In this document: positions 26,126 to 34,733 of the stretch, in pieces
Layout: each line of letters opens with the position of its first letter
Numbering within the stretch: position 1 is the first letter of the stretch
NCBI GenBank assembly: GCA_003598175.1
Contig: QZKN01000189.1
Coordinates: forward strand, 1 to 56,075
Direction of reading: 5' to 3'
Length of the DNA stretch: 56,075 nt
From: Candidatus Omnitrophota bacterium
GTDB lineage: Bacteria > Hinthialibacterota > Hinthialibacteria > Hinthialibacterales > Hinthialibacteraceae
Made by a program: the position numbers and the translations under genes
Notes under the pieces: model-generated
Database searches by the model: none
Told to the model about the DNA's origin: nothing
The model's input: the letters and a program-made list of their open reading frames with translations, nothing else

Positions 26126-27655
26126 TCAATTTTTCACCGTCCACCACGTCAGGTTCGCTAGTTTTTCCTGATTCGGTTTGGGGAAGAGATAACTGGCGAA
26201 GTAGCCGACGACGAACGCGACCATGTTGCTGAAAAAATTGATGATGAATTTGTGAATGCGGCTGGAATAGGCTTCGGGCAGCCATCCGAGTTCACTGAAG
26301 GTCAACCAGATTGTCACCAACACGGTCAAAACAATTCCGATTGCCGCGCCCTGGCTGTTTGTGCGTTTGGAAATGAAGCCGAGAAAGAACAATCCGCCCA
26401 AACCGGCGGAAAAAATAGCGGCGATGAAGAATCCGATATCCAAAATCGTGTCTTCCCGAATCTGCGTCAGCAGCAGAGAACAAATAATCATAAGAACTCC
26501 CGCCAGTGCGGTTACGAAGCGGGCCACATTCAAATAATGTCCGTCCTGCCGGCCGGGCGCCAAATGGCGGCGGTATAAGTCCGATGTGATTACCGTTGCG
26601 GAGCCATTCATGCAAGAATCGATTGACGACATGGCCGCAGCCATGACCGCCGCGATGACGAATCCGGCCAGGCCGAGGGGCAACTGGGTCAAAATGAAAT
26701 GTGGAAAGACCTGATCGCTGCGGATTTGATCGACAATCGTTTCAGGAAACGTCTGGTAATACACCCACAAACACGTGCCGACGAACATGAACGTGGCCCA
26801 GACCGGAATGCATCCGACTCCGCCGATCCACACGGCATTGCGGGCGGCCTTGTCGTTCTTTGCCGCGCAATAGCGTTGAATTTTCGTTTGATCGGAAGCG
26901 AATTCCTGTAAAAACAAGAATAAGCCATTCAATACCAACACCCAGAACGTGTCTTCGGCGAAATTCCATTCAAACGAGAAAGCCAAATCGAATTTCCCGT
27001 TTTCCAGCGCTTTCGCGATAACCGTTCCCGGACCGCCGGGAACTTCGATGAAAACGGTGGCGATGCAAAACAATCCGCCCAACAACAACACGATGGTCTG
27101 CATCACGTCCGTCCAGATCACCGCTTCGATGCCTCCAAGAACAGTATAAATAGTAACTAAAATTCCCATCACGATAATAATGGAATACAAATCGAATCCG
27201 GTCATCGATTTGACGGGCAAGGCGAGCAGAAAAAGAATGATGCCCATGCGGTAAAATTGCGCGACCGACCACATGATGCATCCGTACACCCGCGCCCATG
27301 CGCCGAAGCGCAATTCGAGATATTCATAGGCGCTGACCAGTCTGGCTTTGCGGTAAAAGGGGACAAAAAGATAAATGGCGGCGATGGCGGCGATGGGAAG
27401 CATCAAACCGGGAACCAATCGGCTCCAATTCATCGCATACGCCGAGCCGGGATAAGCGAGAAACGTAACGGAACTGATCGCCGTCCCCAGCATGGAAATT
27501 CCCACTGCCCAGCCGGGGAGCTTACGGCCCCCCACGAAATAGCACTCCGTGTCTTTCAGACGAGTGGAGCACCAAAATCCGATCAGTAAAACCGCTCCGA
27601 AATACAAAACGAGTGCAAACAAATCACCCCACTGGATGCCAACGGCTGTTTCCAA
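26126..27655 (-). CDS. sodium/solute symporter (SSS family)
   Basis: A 509-residue polytopic protein. The start is a TTG at 27655 with GGAGG seven bases upstream, a strong site that decides the start. Family features: YFVGGRKLPGWAVGISMLGT (residues 39-58), SSVTFLAYPGSAY, GGIEAVIWTDVMQ, ASDQTKIQRYCAAK and AAAMSSIDSCMNGSATVITS. About 13 TM helices are expected. SSS carriers take up sugars, amino acids or organic acids with Na+. The substrate is not known; the glycan-related neighbourhood suggests a sugar or sugar acid (inference). It is 223 bases downstream of the secreted protein gene on the same strand; that gap has no gene. Confidence 0.92.
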   Translation of the reverse strand: METAVGIQWGDLFALVLYFGAVLLIGFWCSTRLKDTECYFVGGRKLPGWAVGISMLGTAISSVTFLAYPGSAYAMNWSRLVPGLMLPIAAIAAIYLFVPFYRKARLVSAYEYLELRFGAWARVYGCIMWSVAQFYRMGIILFLLALPVKSMTGFDLYSIIIVMGILVTIYTVLGGIEAVIWTDVMQTIVLLLGGLFCIATVFIEVPGGPGTVIAKALENGKFDLAFSFEWNFAEDTFWVLVLNGLFLFLQEFASDQTKIQRYCAAKNDKAARNAVWIGGVGCIPVWATFMFVGTCLWVYYQTFPETIVDQIRSDQVFPHFILTQLPLGLAGFVIAAVMAAAMSSIDSCMNGSATVITSDLYRRHLAPGRQDGHYLNVARFVTALAGVLMIICSLLLTQIREDTILDIGFFIAAIFSAGLGGLFFLGFISKRTNSQGAAIGIVLTVLVTIWLTFSELGWLPEAYSSRIHKFIINFFSNMVAFVVGYFASYLFPKPNQEKLANLTWWTVKN

Positions 27656-27878
27656 TTTTCTTCCTCCAACATGGATTCATGCAACATATACCAAAAACGG
27701 GGTGAACTTCCAGTCCCATGAAAACAATTTTTCATTTTTTGCTACTATTATGGCAAGGGGAATTTCGGCGTATCTTCCACCTCTCATCGATTCCGATCGC
27801 GATCACCGAACATCGCGCGGAGTTCATGGCGTGTTCGACTTGTGGTAAAGACGACAAATTTAGGGCGTTCGAGAGTCG

Positions 27879-29264
27879 CTACCGGTCGATTCCGTTCACC
27901 AATCGAACGCGGGCGTAACGCAATGTGTTCCCCTGGCTGCCGATTCCGTACAAATCAAGCAGGTCGGATGGCTTCGAGCCGCCCCGTTCCGTCGCGGTGA
28001 AGAAAGATCGGAATGGATCCTTGAACGAAATGGCGACTGGTTTTCCGATGGCGGGTAGAATTTGTTGAATTTGGTTTTCCTGAAACGCCGTTCCCGAGCG
28101 ATCCACTCCGCTGACGAACGTGACGGCATACAATCTTCCGTCCGGCGTGGCATGAAAACGCGCATAATGAGGCTGCGGCGTGGACAATCCCTCTCCGCCG
28201 CAGGTTATCGTGAATTTTTTCTCGATGGTTCCGTCTTTCACGACTGCGCATTCCAGCGAGGTGGTCATTTTCCTATCCGGAAAAAACCGATCTCGCATCA
28301 GGGTATTTTGCACCGGGCTTTTCAGGTAAAGCAGATAGGCGGCTCCATCGTTCGCCAGCCACAGATCCAAATTGCTGATGTGTCCGGCGGTTGCGTCCAC
28401 CGTTTCGATTTCGATCGGTTCGCCAAAATTCGTTTTTGCCAAATCGGGCGACCAGCAAAAAAACAGACGACGAAACACATAATCCCATTCCCGCCCGGTT
28501 TTCTCTTTCTTATACACGCGCCATTCCTCGATGGGTTCCACGATGTCGCCGATTGCCATCACATAACCGGCTCGCCGGCGTAGAGCGACCTGCGGATAGC
28601 AGGAACGTATGGGAAATGCGATTTTCCCGTTTGCGATCCACTTCCCCGCGTCGTCGCGCAGGCACCAGAACTGATCGCCGGTCTTCGCGTGAATATTGAG
28701 CGCCAAAAGTTGATTCGCGTCGCTGTCCGCGGCGATCCCTCGATACGAATGATCGGTAAAATAGGTCTCTTCACTCCACGCGGGATGAATCGACGCAGGC
28801 GGGTCCTGCGGCGAAGAACAGGAAAAACGCAACAATTGCGGATCACAAGGGCCGTATTGGACGCCCGCCGGTTGGGTGGAGGGATTGATGGAAAGAAACA
28901 GCGATTGATTCGACAAAAGCGCCAGCGGACAAGGTTCTCGTTCCCGAAAACTATCGGCGGCGGCATGCAAGGTCCAACCGGACGTCGTGCGCTCGAACAG
29001 TCGCCAGCGGGTATTGCAAAGCGGCGGGATATCCTCGCCGGTTTCGTTGATGCTGAGAAACACCCGCTCTCCGTCGCGCGCCATGACCGGCGCGCCGTAA
29101 CACCAGAGCGGTCCCGAACCGTTATCCGGACTCCGATACGTCAGAATATCCTCCTCCACCTCGACGCGAGGCGTCACGGCCCATAATTCGCCGCCGATGT
29201 CGAGCAGGAAAACGATTTCCGATAATATAAGGAAGTAACAAACCGTCATTCCCATGCGTTTCAT
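27879..29264 (-). CDS. secreted protein, possibly a beta-propeller (sialidase-like fold)
   Basis: A 461-residue protein with an N-terminal signal (MTVCYFLILSEIVFLLDIGG). The body is beta-rich with recurring blocks that look like propeller blades: APVMARDGERVFLSINETG, RYGIAADSD-type turns, QVALRRRAGYVMAIGD, ISNLDLWLANDGAAYLLYLK, HYARFHATPDGRLYAVTFVS. Bacterial proteins like this are often annotated as BNR/sialidase-like; no catalytic set is clear to me, so the function is open. GGAG is 11 bases before the ATG. The symporter lies downstream on the same strand and may transport its product (inference). Confidence 0.5.
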   Translation of the reverse strand: MKRMGMTVCYFLILSEIVFLLDIGGELWAVTPRVEVEEDILTYRSPDNGSGPLWCYGAPVMARDGERVFLSINETGEDIPPLCNTRWRLFERTTSGWTLHAAADSFREREPCPLALLSNQSLFLSINPSTQPAGVQYGPCDPQLLRFSCSSPQDPPASIHPAWSEETYFTDHSYRGIAADSDANQLLALNIHAKTGDQFWCLRDDAGKWIANGKIAFPIRSCYPQVALRRRAGYVMAIGDIVEPIEEWRVYKKEKTGREWDYVFRRLFFCWSPDLAKTNFGEPIEIETVDATAGHISNLDLWLANDGAAYLLYLKSPVQNTLMRDRFFPDRKMTTSLECAVVKDGTIEKKFTITCGGEGLSTPQPHYARFHATPDGRLYAVTFVSGVDRSGTAFQENQIQQILPAIGKPVAISFKDPFRSFFTATERGGSKPSDLLDLYGIGSQGNTLRYARVRLVNGIDR

Positions 29265-29453
29265 GATGTCGGCTCCTCATGAAGTTGGTGAACATCTAAT
29301 TTTATATACGTAAGATTTACTATGATTTTGATCCATCCATGCGCTTTCATTGTATGGAGGATCGATGGATTCGCCAAGTGTTTGCCGCACCGTGTATGGA
29401 TATCTATGAACCCAACAACACTGTGGTCCGGCAAAGCCGCTTGAATTAATAGT

Positions 29454-29588
29454 ATGGATCGATATCTGTGTATGGTGTTCGCTCGATTGACCTATCGGGA
29501 GAGCCTGCGCGAGATTGAACCCTGTTTACGTTCTCTGCAATCCAAACTGTATCCTATCGGCAAACGAAGCCATGCGACCATAACCTAA
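29454..29588 (+). pseudogene. remnant of an IS4-family (DUF4372-type) transposase
   Basis: A 44-residue frame contains FARLTYRESLREIEPCLRSL and then QSKLYPIGKR, which matches the N-terminal region of IS4-family transposases with a DUF4372 domain (typically F-A-Q-L-T-Y-R-E-S-L-R-D-I-E-x-C-L-R). The usual residues just before it (DRYLCMV) are also kept. The rest of the transposase is missing on both sides, and no inverted ends were found. It is a degraded insertion-sequence scar in the 436-base gap 29265-29700, upstream of the secreted protein gene. No other gene is seen in the gap. Confidence 0.75.
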
Positions 29589-29664
29589 AAACTGATCGTG
29601 GCATCGGTGGAAAGCGGTGTACGAGACCTTATTTTTGGAATGGTGAGAGTGATGAAATCGACAC

Positions 29665-29691
29665 GGTGGGTTTCGCTTTGCTCAACCCACC
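29665..29691. repeat. 27-base hairpin repeat, copy 2
   Basis: Arms GGTGGGTT and AACCCACC with an 11-base loop, the same layout as 10351-10377 and 53535-53561. It lies nine bases beyond the ccsA stop, so it may also end that transcript, though no strong U-run follows in the ccsA direction. Confidence 0.6.
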
Positions 29692-29700
29692 CTCCTATTT

Positions 29701-31365
29701 TTACAACTCATTCGAAGAAACCGGGGTGAATTTCGTAAAGGCGCTGGTTTTGTATTTCATGGCAACGGCGATCAGAAAGATGACCTCCGCGATCATGTAG
29801 GCGAGCACGTATTTTCCTCCGCCCGAACCAAAGCCATAGCTGTGCAGGCCGGTGGCGAGGATGAAGTTGACGCCGTACCAGGTCATCAGGATCAGCCAGA
29901 AGCCGAGGACGGAACATACGGCGACGCCGAAATCGCGCAGCCAGCCGGTGTGGCGGGCGTGGAGGATGGCGATGTAGCCCAAGAGGGAGATGAGCGCCCA
30001 GGTTTCTTTCGGATCCCAGCCCCAGAAACGTCCCCACGATTCGGCGGCCCAGACGCCGCCCAGCACGGTTCCGGCGAAGAGGAAAACGACTCCCACCTGC
30101 AACATCCGATAAAGAAACAGGCTCATCTGGGCGAGCAAATCGCGGCGATGGGGCAGGTAGAAATAAATCCCCAGATTCACGTGCGCGAGTCCCATCGCCA
30201 ATGCGAAGGCGCTGTAACTGAGCGTAATGGTCAGCACGTGAATGAGAAGCCAGTAATTGCTTCGCAAAACCGGCACCAGCGGTTCGATGTTGGGGTCAAA
30301 AGGCAGGAGATCGGCTAGAACCAACATACATACACCCAATGCGGAAGCGATGGTTACGAACCAGCGTTCGCGATATACCAACTCAAATATCAAGGCAAAG
30401 GCGATGATTCCCCACCCTACGAAAACGACGGATTCGTACATATTTGAAACCGGCGGGCGTCCGGAAATCAGGCTGCGCAGAAGCAATCCATACGTATTCA
30501 GAGCGAATCCCAACACAAATATGGCGAAGGAACTCCAATAGAGCGCGGTTTTTCTTTCCAATCCAAAGGAAAATAAGAACAGCAGGAAGGCGATGAGATA
30601 TAAAATCCACGATTTCAAAAACGGGCGGAAGTGGTTGTAATGAATTTCCCGCTCCATTTCCTTTATTTGCGGATAAATTTGCGGATTGAGCTGCGCCATT
30701 TGTGTTCTGAGTTGCAGGCTGGCCTGCTCGAAGGCGGAAGCGTTGGCCTGACGCACGGACGTGATCAATCGGCTGTAGGTTTCGCGCATCGCGCCGAGGG
30801 TTTCCTGAGAATAGCCGTCGGCCTGTGAAATCGTATGCCAGGCCGCCTCCTCGTCGGCGCCGGGCGGCGGCGGCACGATCGTCAATTCGTTGCCGTTCAT
30901 CACTTCTTGAAACAGCGACAATTGATGGAAAATGGAACCGAGTTCGCTTTCCAGACGATCCAGTTTGATGTTTCTTCTCTGTTTTTCGCCGATGCGTTCG
31001 AACGCTTGCTGCAGTCCGGCGTTGCCGGCCAGCTCGTTGAAGGAATAATGATTGCGCGATTGATCCAGGTCCAATTCGATCTTTGCGGGAAGATAATCGA
31101 TGCGGATCATTGTTTCGTGCGTCCATTCGGGAAACGCGAGCAGGGAAACCAGCATGGCGACATGATCGTTTTTGTTGAACCGCCAGCGGCCGGTAATGGT
31201 TTTCATCGTTTCGCCGGCGAAGGTGTCCAACGGTTTATATCGCCCGTTGTTGAGGATGGGCAGGTCGCGCAACGCGTCCAGTGGAAAATGATTGGGTGGT
31301 TCAATTGCCTGTGCCGGCAACAATACGACTATTGTGAGAAATGCGAATACACTTGTCCGCTTCAA
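29701..31365 (-). CDS. ccsA: System II cytochrome c biogenesis protein CcsA (ResC)
   Basis: About 554 residues from a TTG at 31365, chosen because AAGGAG lies seven bases upstream and because the ATG at 31434 would overlap resB by 53 bases. A signal-like segment and a long periplasmic part (about 240 residues) precede the membrane domain of around eight TM helices. The heme-handling WWD motif is seen as WGRFWGWDPKETWALI, with conserved His residues in neighbouring loops (LLIHVLTITLSYSAF, HARHTGW). With ResB it exports and attaches heme to apocytochromes c. The extended N-terminal region is larger than in minimal CcsA. It follows resB with a 16-base gap, one operon. Confidence 0.9.
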   Translation of the reverse strand: MKRTSVFAFLTIVVLLPAQAIEPPNHFPLDALRDLPILNNGRYKPLDTFAGETMKTITGRWRFNKNDHVAMLVSLLAFPEWTHETMIRIDYLPAKIELDLDQSRNHYSFNELAGNAGLQQAFERIGEKQRRNIKLDRLESELGSIFHQLSLFQEVMNGNELTIVPPPPGADEEAAWHTISQADGYSQETLGAMRETYSRLITSVRQANASAFEQASLQLRTQMAQLNPQIYPQIKEMEREIHYNHFRPFLKSWILYLIAFLLFLFSFGLERKTALYWSSFAIFVLGFALNTYGLLLRSLISGRPPVSNMYESVVFVGWGIIAFALIFELVYRERWFVTIASALGVCMLVLADLLPFDPNIEPLVPVLRSNYWLLIHVLTITLSYSAFALAMGLAHVNLGIYFYLPHRRDLLAQMSLFLYRMLQVGVVFLFAGTVLGGVWAAESWGRFWGWDPKETWALISLLGYIAILHARHTGWLRDFGVAVCSVLGFWLILMTWYGVNFILATGLHSYGFGSGGGKYVLAYMIAEVIFLIAVAMKYKTSAFTKFTPVSSNEL

Positions 31366-31381
31366 TGTGGTTCTCCTTACT

Positions 31382-33199
31382 CTAAAAGCTTTCCGAGGGA
31401 GGCGCTTGCATGAAATTTCGTTTTTTCGAAACAAACATAATGATCATGCCGATTGTCAGCACGATGGAGCCGAAATAAATGATCGGCGTACCCGGCGCGC
31501 GGGCGACGCTGAAAATGGATTGATCCGGCTCTCCGTTCCTGCCTTTTTGGTAACTCGATTGATATACCAAAAAATGATTATAGGCCAACGGATTGTTCAT
31601 ATAAATCTTCCGTTGTTCGTTGATGTTGTTGTCCGGATCGATAAGCATGACGTCGCTCTCGAAACGCGCGGGACGATTGGTGCCGGGATAATTGGGCGCG
31701 TTGAAATCGATCAATTGCAAAGTAAAGCCCAGCGGGAATTTTCTCGGGCCGAATTCGACGGTGCAGGTCTCGCCGCCGACCGTCATTGACACGGGAACGC
31801 CGAAACGAGCGTATTCTTCCGCTGTTTCGCCTTTGTATTCGAGGCGGATGCGGACGATGGGGTCGTTATGCATTCCCATCGCGCGCCCCCCTTCGACGAT
31901 GTCGTGCGTGATTTGCGCGGTTGGTATGAAATCTACAACTGTCATATGAATGTTGTTCCAGGTTGTGTCGAACGAATCCCCCTTTTTGATCTCTCCTGAC
32001 GCTAATTGTCCGGCGAGGTTGGCGGCGCGATAAAACAAATTACCGCTCGGCCCTAAAAATATTGTAACCAGATTTTCGGACACGGATGAATCCTTGATCG
32101 GGTAATTGAACTGCCCTTGCAGACCGCTCAACGATTCGTTTTTGCCATGAGAAGAGCCGAGATCGGGGAAAAGGGAGAACGCGAGGTGGTTTTCGACGCC
32201 CTGCGGTCCGTGAAGTTCGTATTTCACCGCCGGATTCAACTTTCCGCTTTCGTGATTGACCAATTTTCCATCGTGAATCCCCGCGCGGGGAACGAATTCA
32301 ATCAATTTTACGATGAATTGCGCGTTGTTATATGCAAAGGTATGCGGCATGGCTGTCAGATGTTTCAACGGGATGGTTTGAATCACGTTATTTTGCGCAT
32401 CTTTCAGAAGGATTTCTCCTTGTGGGTCGTCTGCGGATAGGTCCGGTTTTATTTCCGGCGGATTCAGCCGTTCCAACAACGCTTCCTGCGTGGGAATCCG
32501 TTCGAATAGGACCTTGGCGATTCCCAAATCCAGCGATTCCCGGCCCGGTTGATCGAGCATCAGCCACTGGGGCGCCATGCTTGACGAGTCGCCCGCCTGC
32601 GTGAACAGGATACACACCGCCGGATTGCCGGATTGCGGATCGCTGATCACATTTTCCACCGTTCGCGGATTAAAAAAGTAGCGATCCACATAACACGTGA
32701 TGCCGGAATCGCCGATTGCGTATTGAATTTCCTTATTTTGCGGGATGCCGTCCTGGATAAACCACGGATTCAAATCTTCTCGGACATGCAAGCGTGGCGC
32801 TGTGACAGACAGAACGATATCCTCCAAACGAATCGAATCGGCGCTCTCCCCTTCCAAAAGCGCCAGCGTCCCTTCCACTCCGAATTTTCGGGTAACCAAC
32901 GAACCGAGCAGAATGATGATGATGCCTGTATGCGTAATGACAAAACCGATATGATGTTTTTTCCAAGGAAAGCGCTTCAGCGCCGAGCAGGTGACGTTGA
33001 CGCCGAGCAGAAAGAGGTATAGATCGAACCACAACGTTTTATAGATCAAACGTTGCGCCGCTTCCGTGCTGGTACTCGATTCGTAAAAGGTCGCCCAGCT
33101 GAGCATGGCGGCGAAAATAACCAGCAGAATGACCGCCAGCTTGAGCGAAGCGAGAAACTCGAAAATAATTGCAAATATGGATTTTCGTTGTTCATTCAT
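31382..33199 (-). CDS. resB: System II cytochrome c biogenesis protein ResB (Ccs1)
   Basis: A 605-residue protein with three N-terminal TM helices (LKLAVILLVIFAAMLSWATFYE; LWFDLYLFLLGVNVTCSALKRFPWKKHHIGFVITHTG; ITHTGIIIILLGSLV), a large periplasmic domain of about 450 residues, and a last TM helix (PIIYFGSIVLTIGMIIMFVS). The HIGFVITHTG segment carries conserved His residues. ResB pairs with CcsA to deliver heme for c-type cytochromes, so the organism makes these and respires. The 204 bases upstream contain no supported gene. Confidence 0.9.
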   Translation of the reverse strand: MNEQRKSIFAIIFEFLASLKLAVILLVIFAAMLSWATFYESSTSTEAAQRLIYKTLWFDLYLFLLGVNVTCSALKRFPWKKHHIGFVITHTGIIIILLGSLVTRKFGVEGTLALLEGESADSIRLEDIVLSVTAPRLHVREDLNPWFIQDGIPQNKEIQYAIGDSGITCYVDRYFFNPRTVENVISDPQSGNPAVCILFTQAGDSSSMAPQWLMLDQPGRESLDLGIAKVLFERIPTQEALLERLNPPEIKPDLSADDPQGEILLKDAQNNVIQTIPLKHLTAMPHTFAYNNAQFIVKLIEFVPRAGIHDGKLVNHESGKLNPAVKYELHGPQGVENHLAFSLFPDLGSSHGKNESLSGLQGQFNYPIKDSSVSENLVTIFLGPSGNLFYRAANLAGQLASGEIKKGDSFDTTWNNIHMTVVDFIPTAQITHDIVEGGRAMGMHNDPIVRIRLEYKGETAEEYARFGVPVSMTVGGETCTVEFGPRKFPLGFTLQLIDFNAPNYPGTNRPARFESDVMLIDPDNNINEQRKIYMNNPLAYNHFLVYQSSYQKGRNGEPDQSIFSVARAPGTPIIYFGSIVLTIGMIIMFVSKKRNFMQAPPSESF

Positions 33200-33403
33200 G
33201 TTTATAAACTATACATAGTGCAAAGATTGTGAAGACACAGCAGGACGAAAATAGAGTATAGCGACATGTACCGCGCGTGATAAGCTGAATCAATATCAAC
33301 ATGGCGATAATTTTAGCGAACATACGATTCATTACAATACTTATTCCGCGTGTTCCGCGTTTTTTGCCGATTGTCCACATCATGAATTGAACCGGAGAGC
33401 AAG

Positions 33404-34549
33404 GTGCCGTCCATTTGGTCTTATTCCGATTACGCCAACCGTGGTTATGGTTTGTTCAAACGCCGCATTTTCGAAGCGATGCGAAAACAAGGCTGGACCA
33501 CGATTTTGGCCGAGGCGTCCCTGCTGGAAACAAGTGCGAAATCGATCCTGCGCGAGCATCTCTTTCACCATCCGGCCGAATGGATCTTGTTGATCAATCA
33601 ATCCGCCGAACAATTTTATGAATATCTCGAAATTCCCCGCGATCGCCGGCCGTTCACGCAGAAAAAGATCGTCTGGTATCTGGACGATCCGCGATTTTTC
33701 GTAACAAAGCCGTTTGAAAAGCATGAATACGTGTTTTGTTTCGATAAGGCCTATGTGGATTCTCTCCGTCCGTTTCAACCGCGCTATTGCGGATTTTTAC
33801 CGCTGGCGGCGGATATGATGCAATCGGGAAAAGCGGAACGTCATTTGACATGCGAAATCTGTTTCGTCGGCGGCGTCATCGATCAATCGGAACGACGATC
33901 GCAGTTGAGCGAAGAAATGAAACAATACGTGGATCGCATTGTCGAATATCAACTAGAGCATCGGGAACGCTCGTTTCAGGAAATCGCGGAGGAAATTCCC
34001 ATCGCGCCGGGCAAACAGATCAACATTCCCCCGCAAGTCGCTCACTATTTATATTGGGAAGCCAACAACCGTTACCGGCTGCGGGTGTTGGAGTCGTTGC
34101 GCGATTACGATTTACGGATTTATGGAAATGAGGATTGGGAAAGGTTGCTGCAGGATTCGCCGTTGCGGGAGAATTTTCGCGGCCTGGCGGATCCGGTGAA
34201 GGAATTGCCGCATCTGTTTGCTTCCGCATCGATTAATTTGAATATTCATAGTATTCAATGCAGAGGCAGTTTGAATCAACGGGATTTCAATGCGCCGATC
34301 GCGGGCGGATTTCTGCTGTCGGATTGGACGCCGGCGGCGGGACTTTTTTTTCAGCCAGGCGTGGAGGCGATTTATTGGAGCGGCATCCGCGACCTGCGGG
34401 CGAAAGTGGCGTATTATTTATCGCAGGAAACGGAGCGGAACGCAGTGGCGCTGCGGGGACGGCAGAGAGTTCTTGCCCATCACACTTACGATGAGCGGGT
34501 GATGCGGATGTTGCGGGTGATTTATGGCGAAACGGATGATCTTATGTGA
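33404..34549 (+). CDS. glycosyltransferase, CgeB-like
   Basis: A 381-residue protein starting at GTG 33404 with GGAG upstream. The layout is that of CgeB-type GT-B glycosyltransferases: an N-terminal domain with KKIVWYLDDPRFF, HEYVFCFDKAYVDSL and RYCGFLPLAAD, then FVGGVIDQSERRSQLSE, YDLRIYGNEDW and a C-terminal donor domain SINLNIHSIQCRGSLNQRDFNAPIAGGFLLSDW (nucleotide-sugar site), ending with the helix that crosses back. It is cytoplasmic. It probably adds a sugar in surface polysaccharide synthesis. The next gene on the strand is a GT26-PGT fusion, 184 bases on, which supports a polysaccharide role. Confidence 0.8.
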   Translation: MPSIWSYSDYANRGYGLFKRRIFEAMRKQGWTTILAEASLLETSAKSILREHLFHHPAEWILLINQSAEQFYEYLEIPRDRRPFTQKKIVWYLDDPRFFVTKPFEKHEYVFCFDKAYVDSLRPFQPRYCGFLPLAADMMQSGKAERHLTCEICFVGGVIDQSERRSQLSEEMKQYVDRIVEYQLEHRERSFQEIAEEIPIAPGKQINIPPQVAHYLYWEANNRYRLRVLESLRDYDLRIYGNEDWERLLQDSPLRENFRGLADPVKELPHLFASASINLNIHSIQCRGSLNQRDFNAPIAGGFLLSDWTPAAGLFFQPGVEAIYWSGIRDLRAKVAYYLSQETERNAVALRGRQRVLAHHTYDERVMRMLRVIYGETDDLM

Positions 34550-34557
34550 ATGATTTT

Positions 34558-34583
34558 TCGGGGCGAATGATTATTTGCCCCGA
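34558..34583. terminator. hairpin after the glycosyltransferase gene
   Basis: Arms TCGGGGC and GCCCCGA with a 12-base AT-rich loop, starting eight bases after the stop. There is no long U-run, so it may be a repeat palindrome or a weak terminator. Confidence 0.4.
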
Positions 34584-34733
34584 CGCTTTGCCCGCATTCG
34601 CCTAAACGACTTTCCGAGGTATAATTCATTTTCCGATACAACATAACGCCATCGGCTGGGCCGGGCGGCAGGGGCAGTGGTTTTTCTGCCCTTGTGGGAA
34701 TCGATCCTGTTTTTTAGATTGTTGGGACAAAGA

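Noticed and set aside
33192..33383. A 63-codon hydrophobic frame overlapping the resB start (ATGA)
   Set aside because: The overlap is suggestive, but there is no ribosome site and the composition looks like untranslated intergenic DNA.
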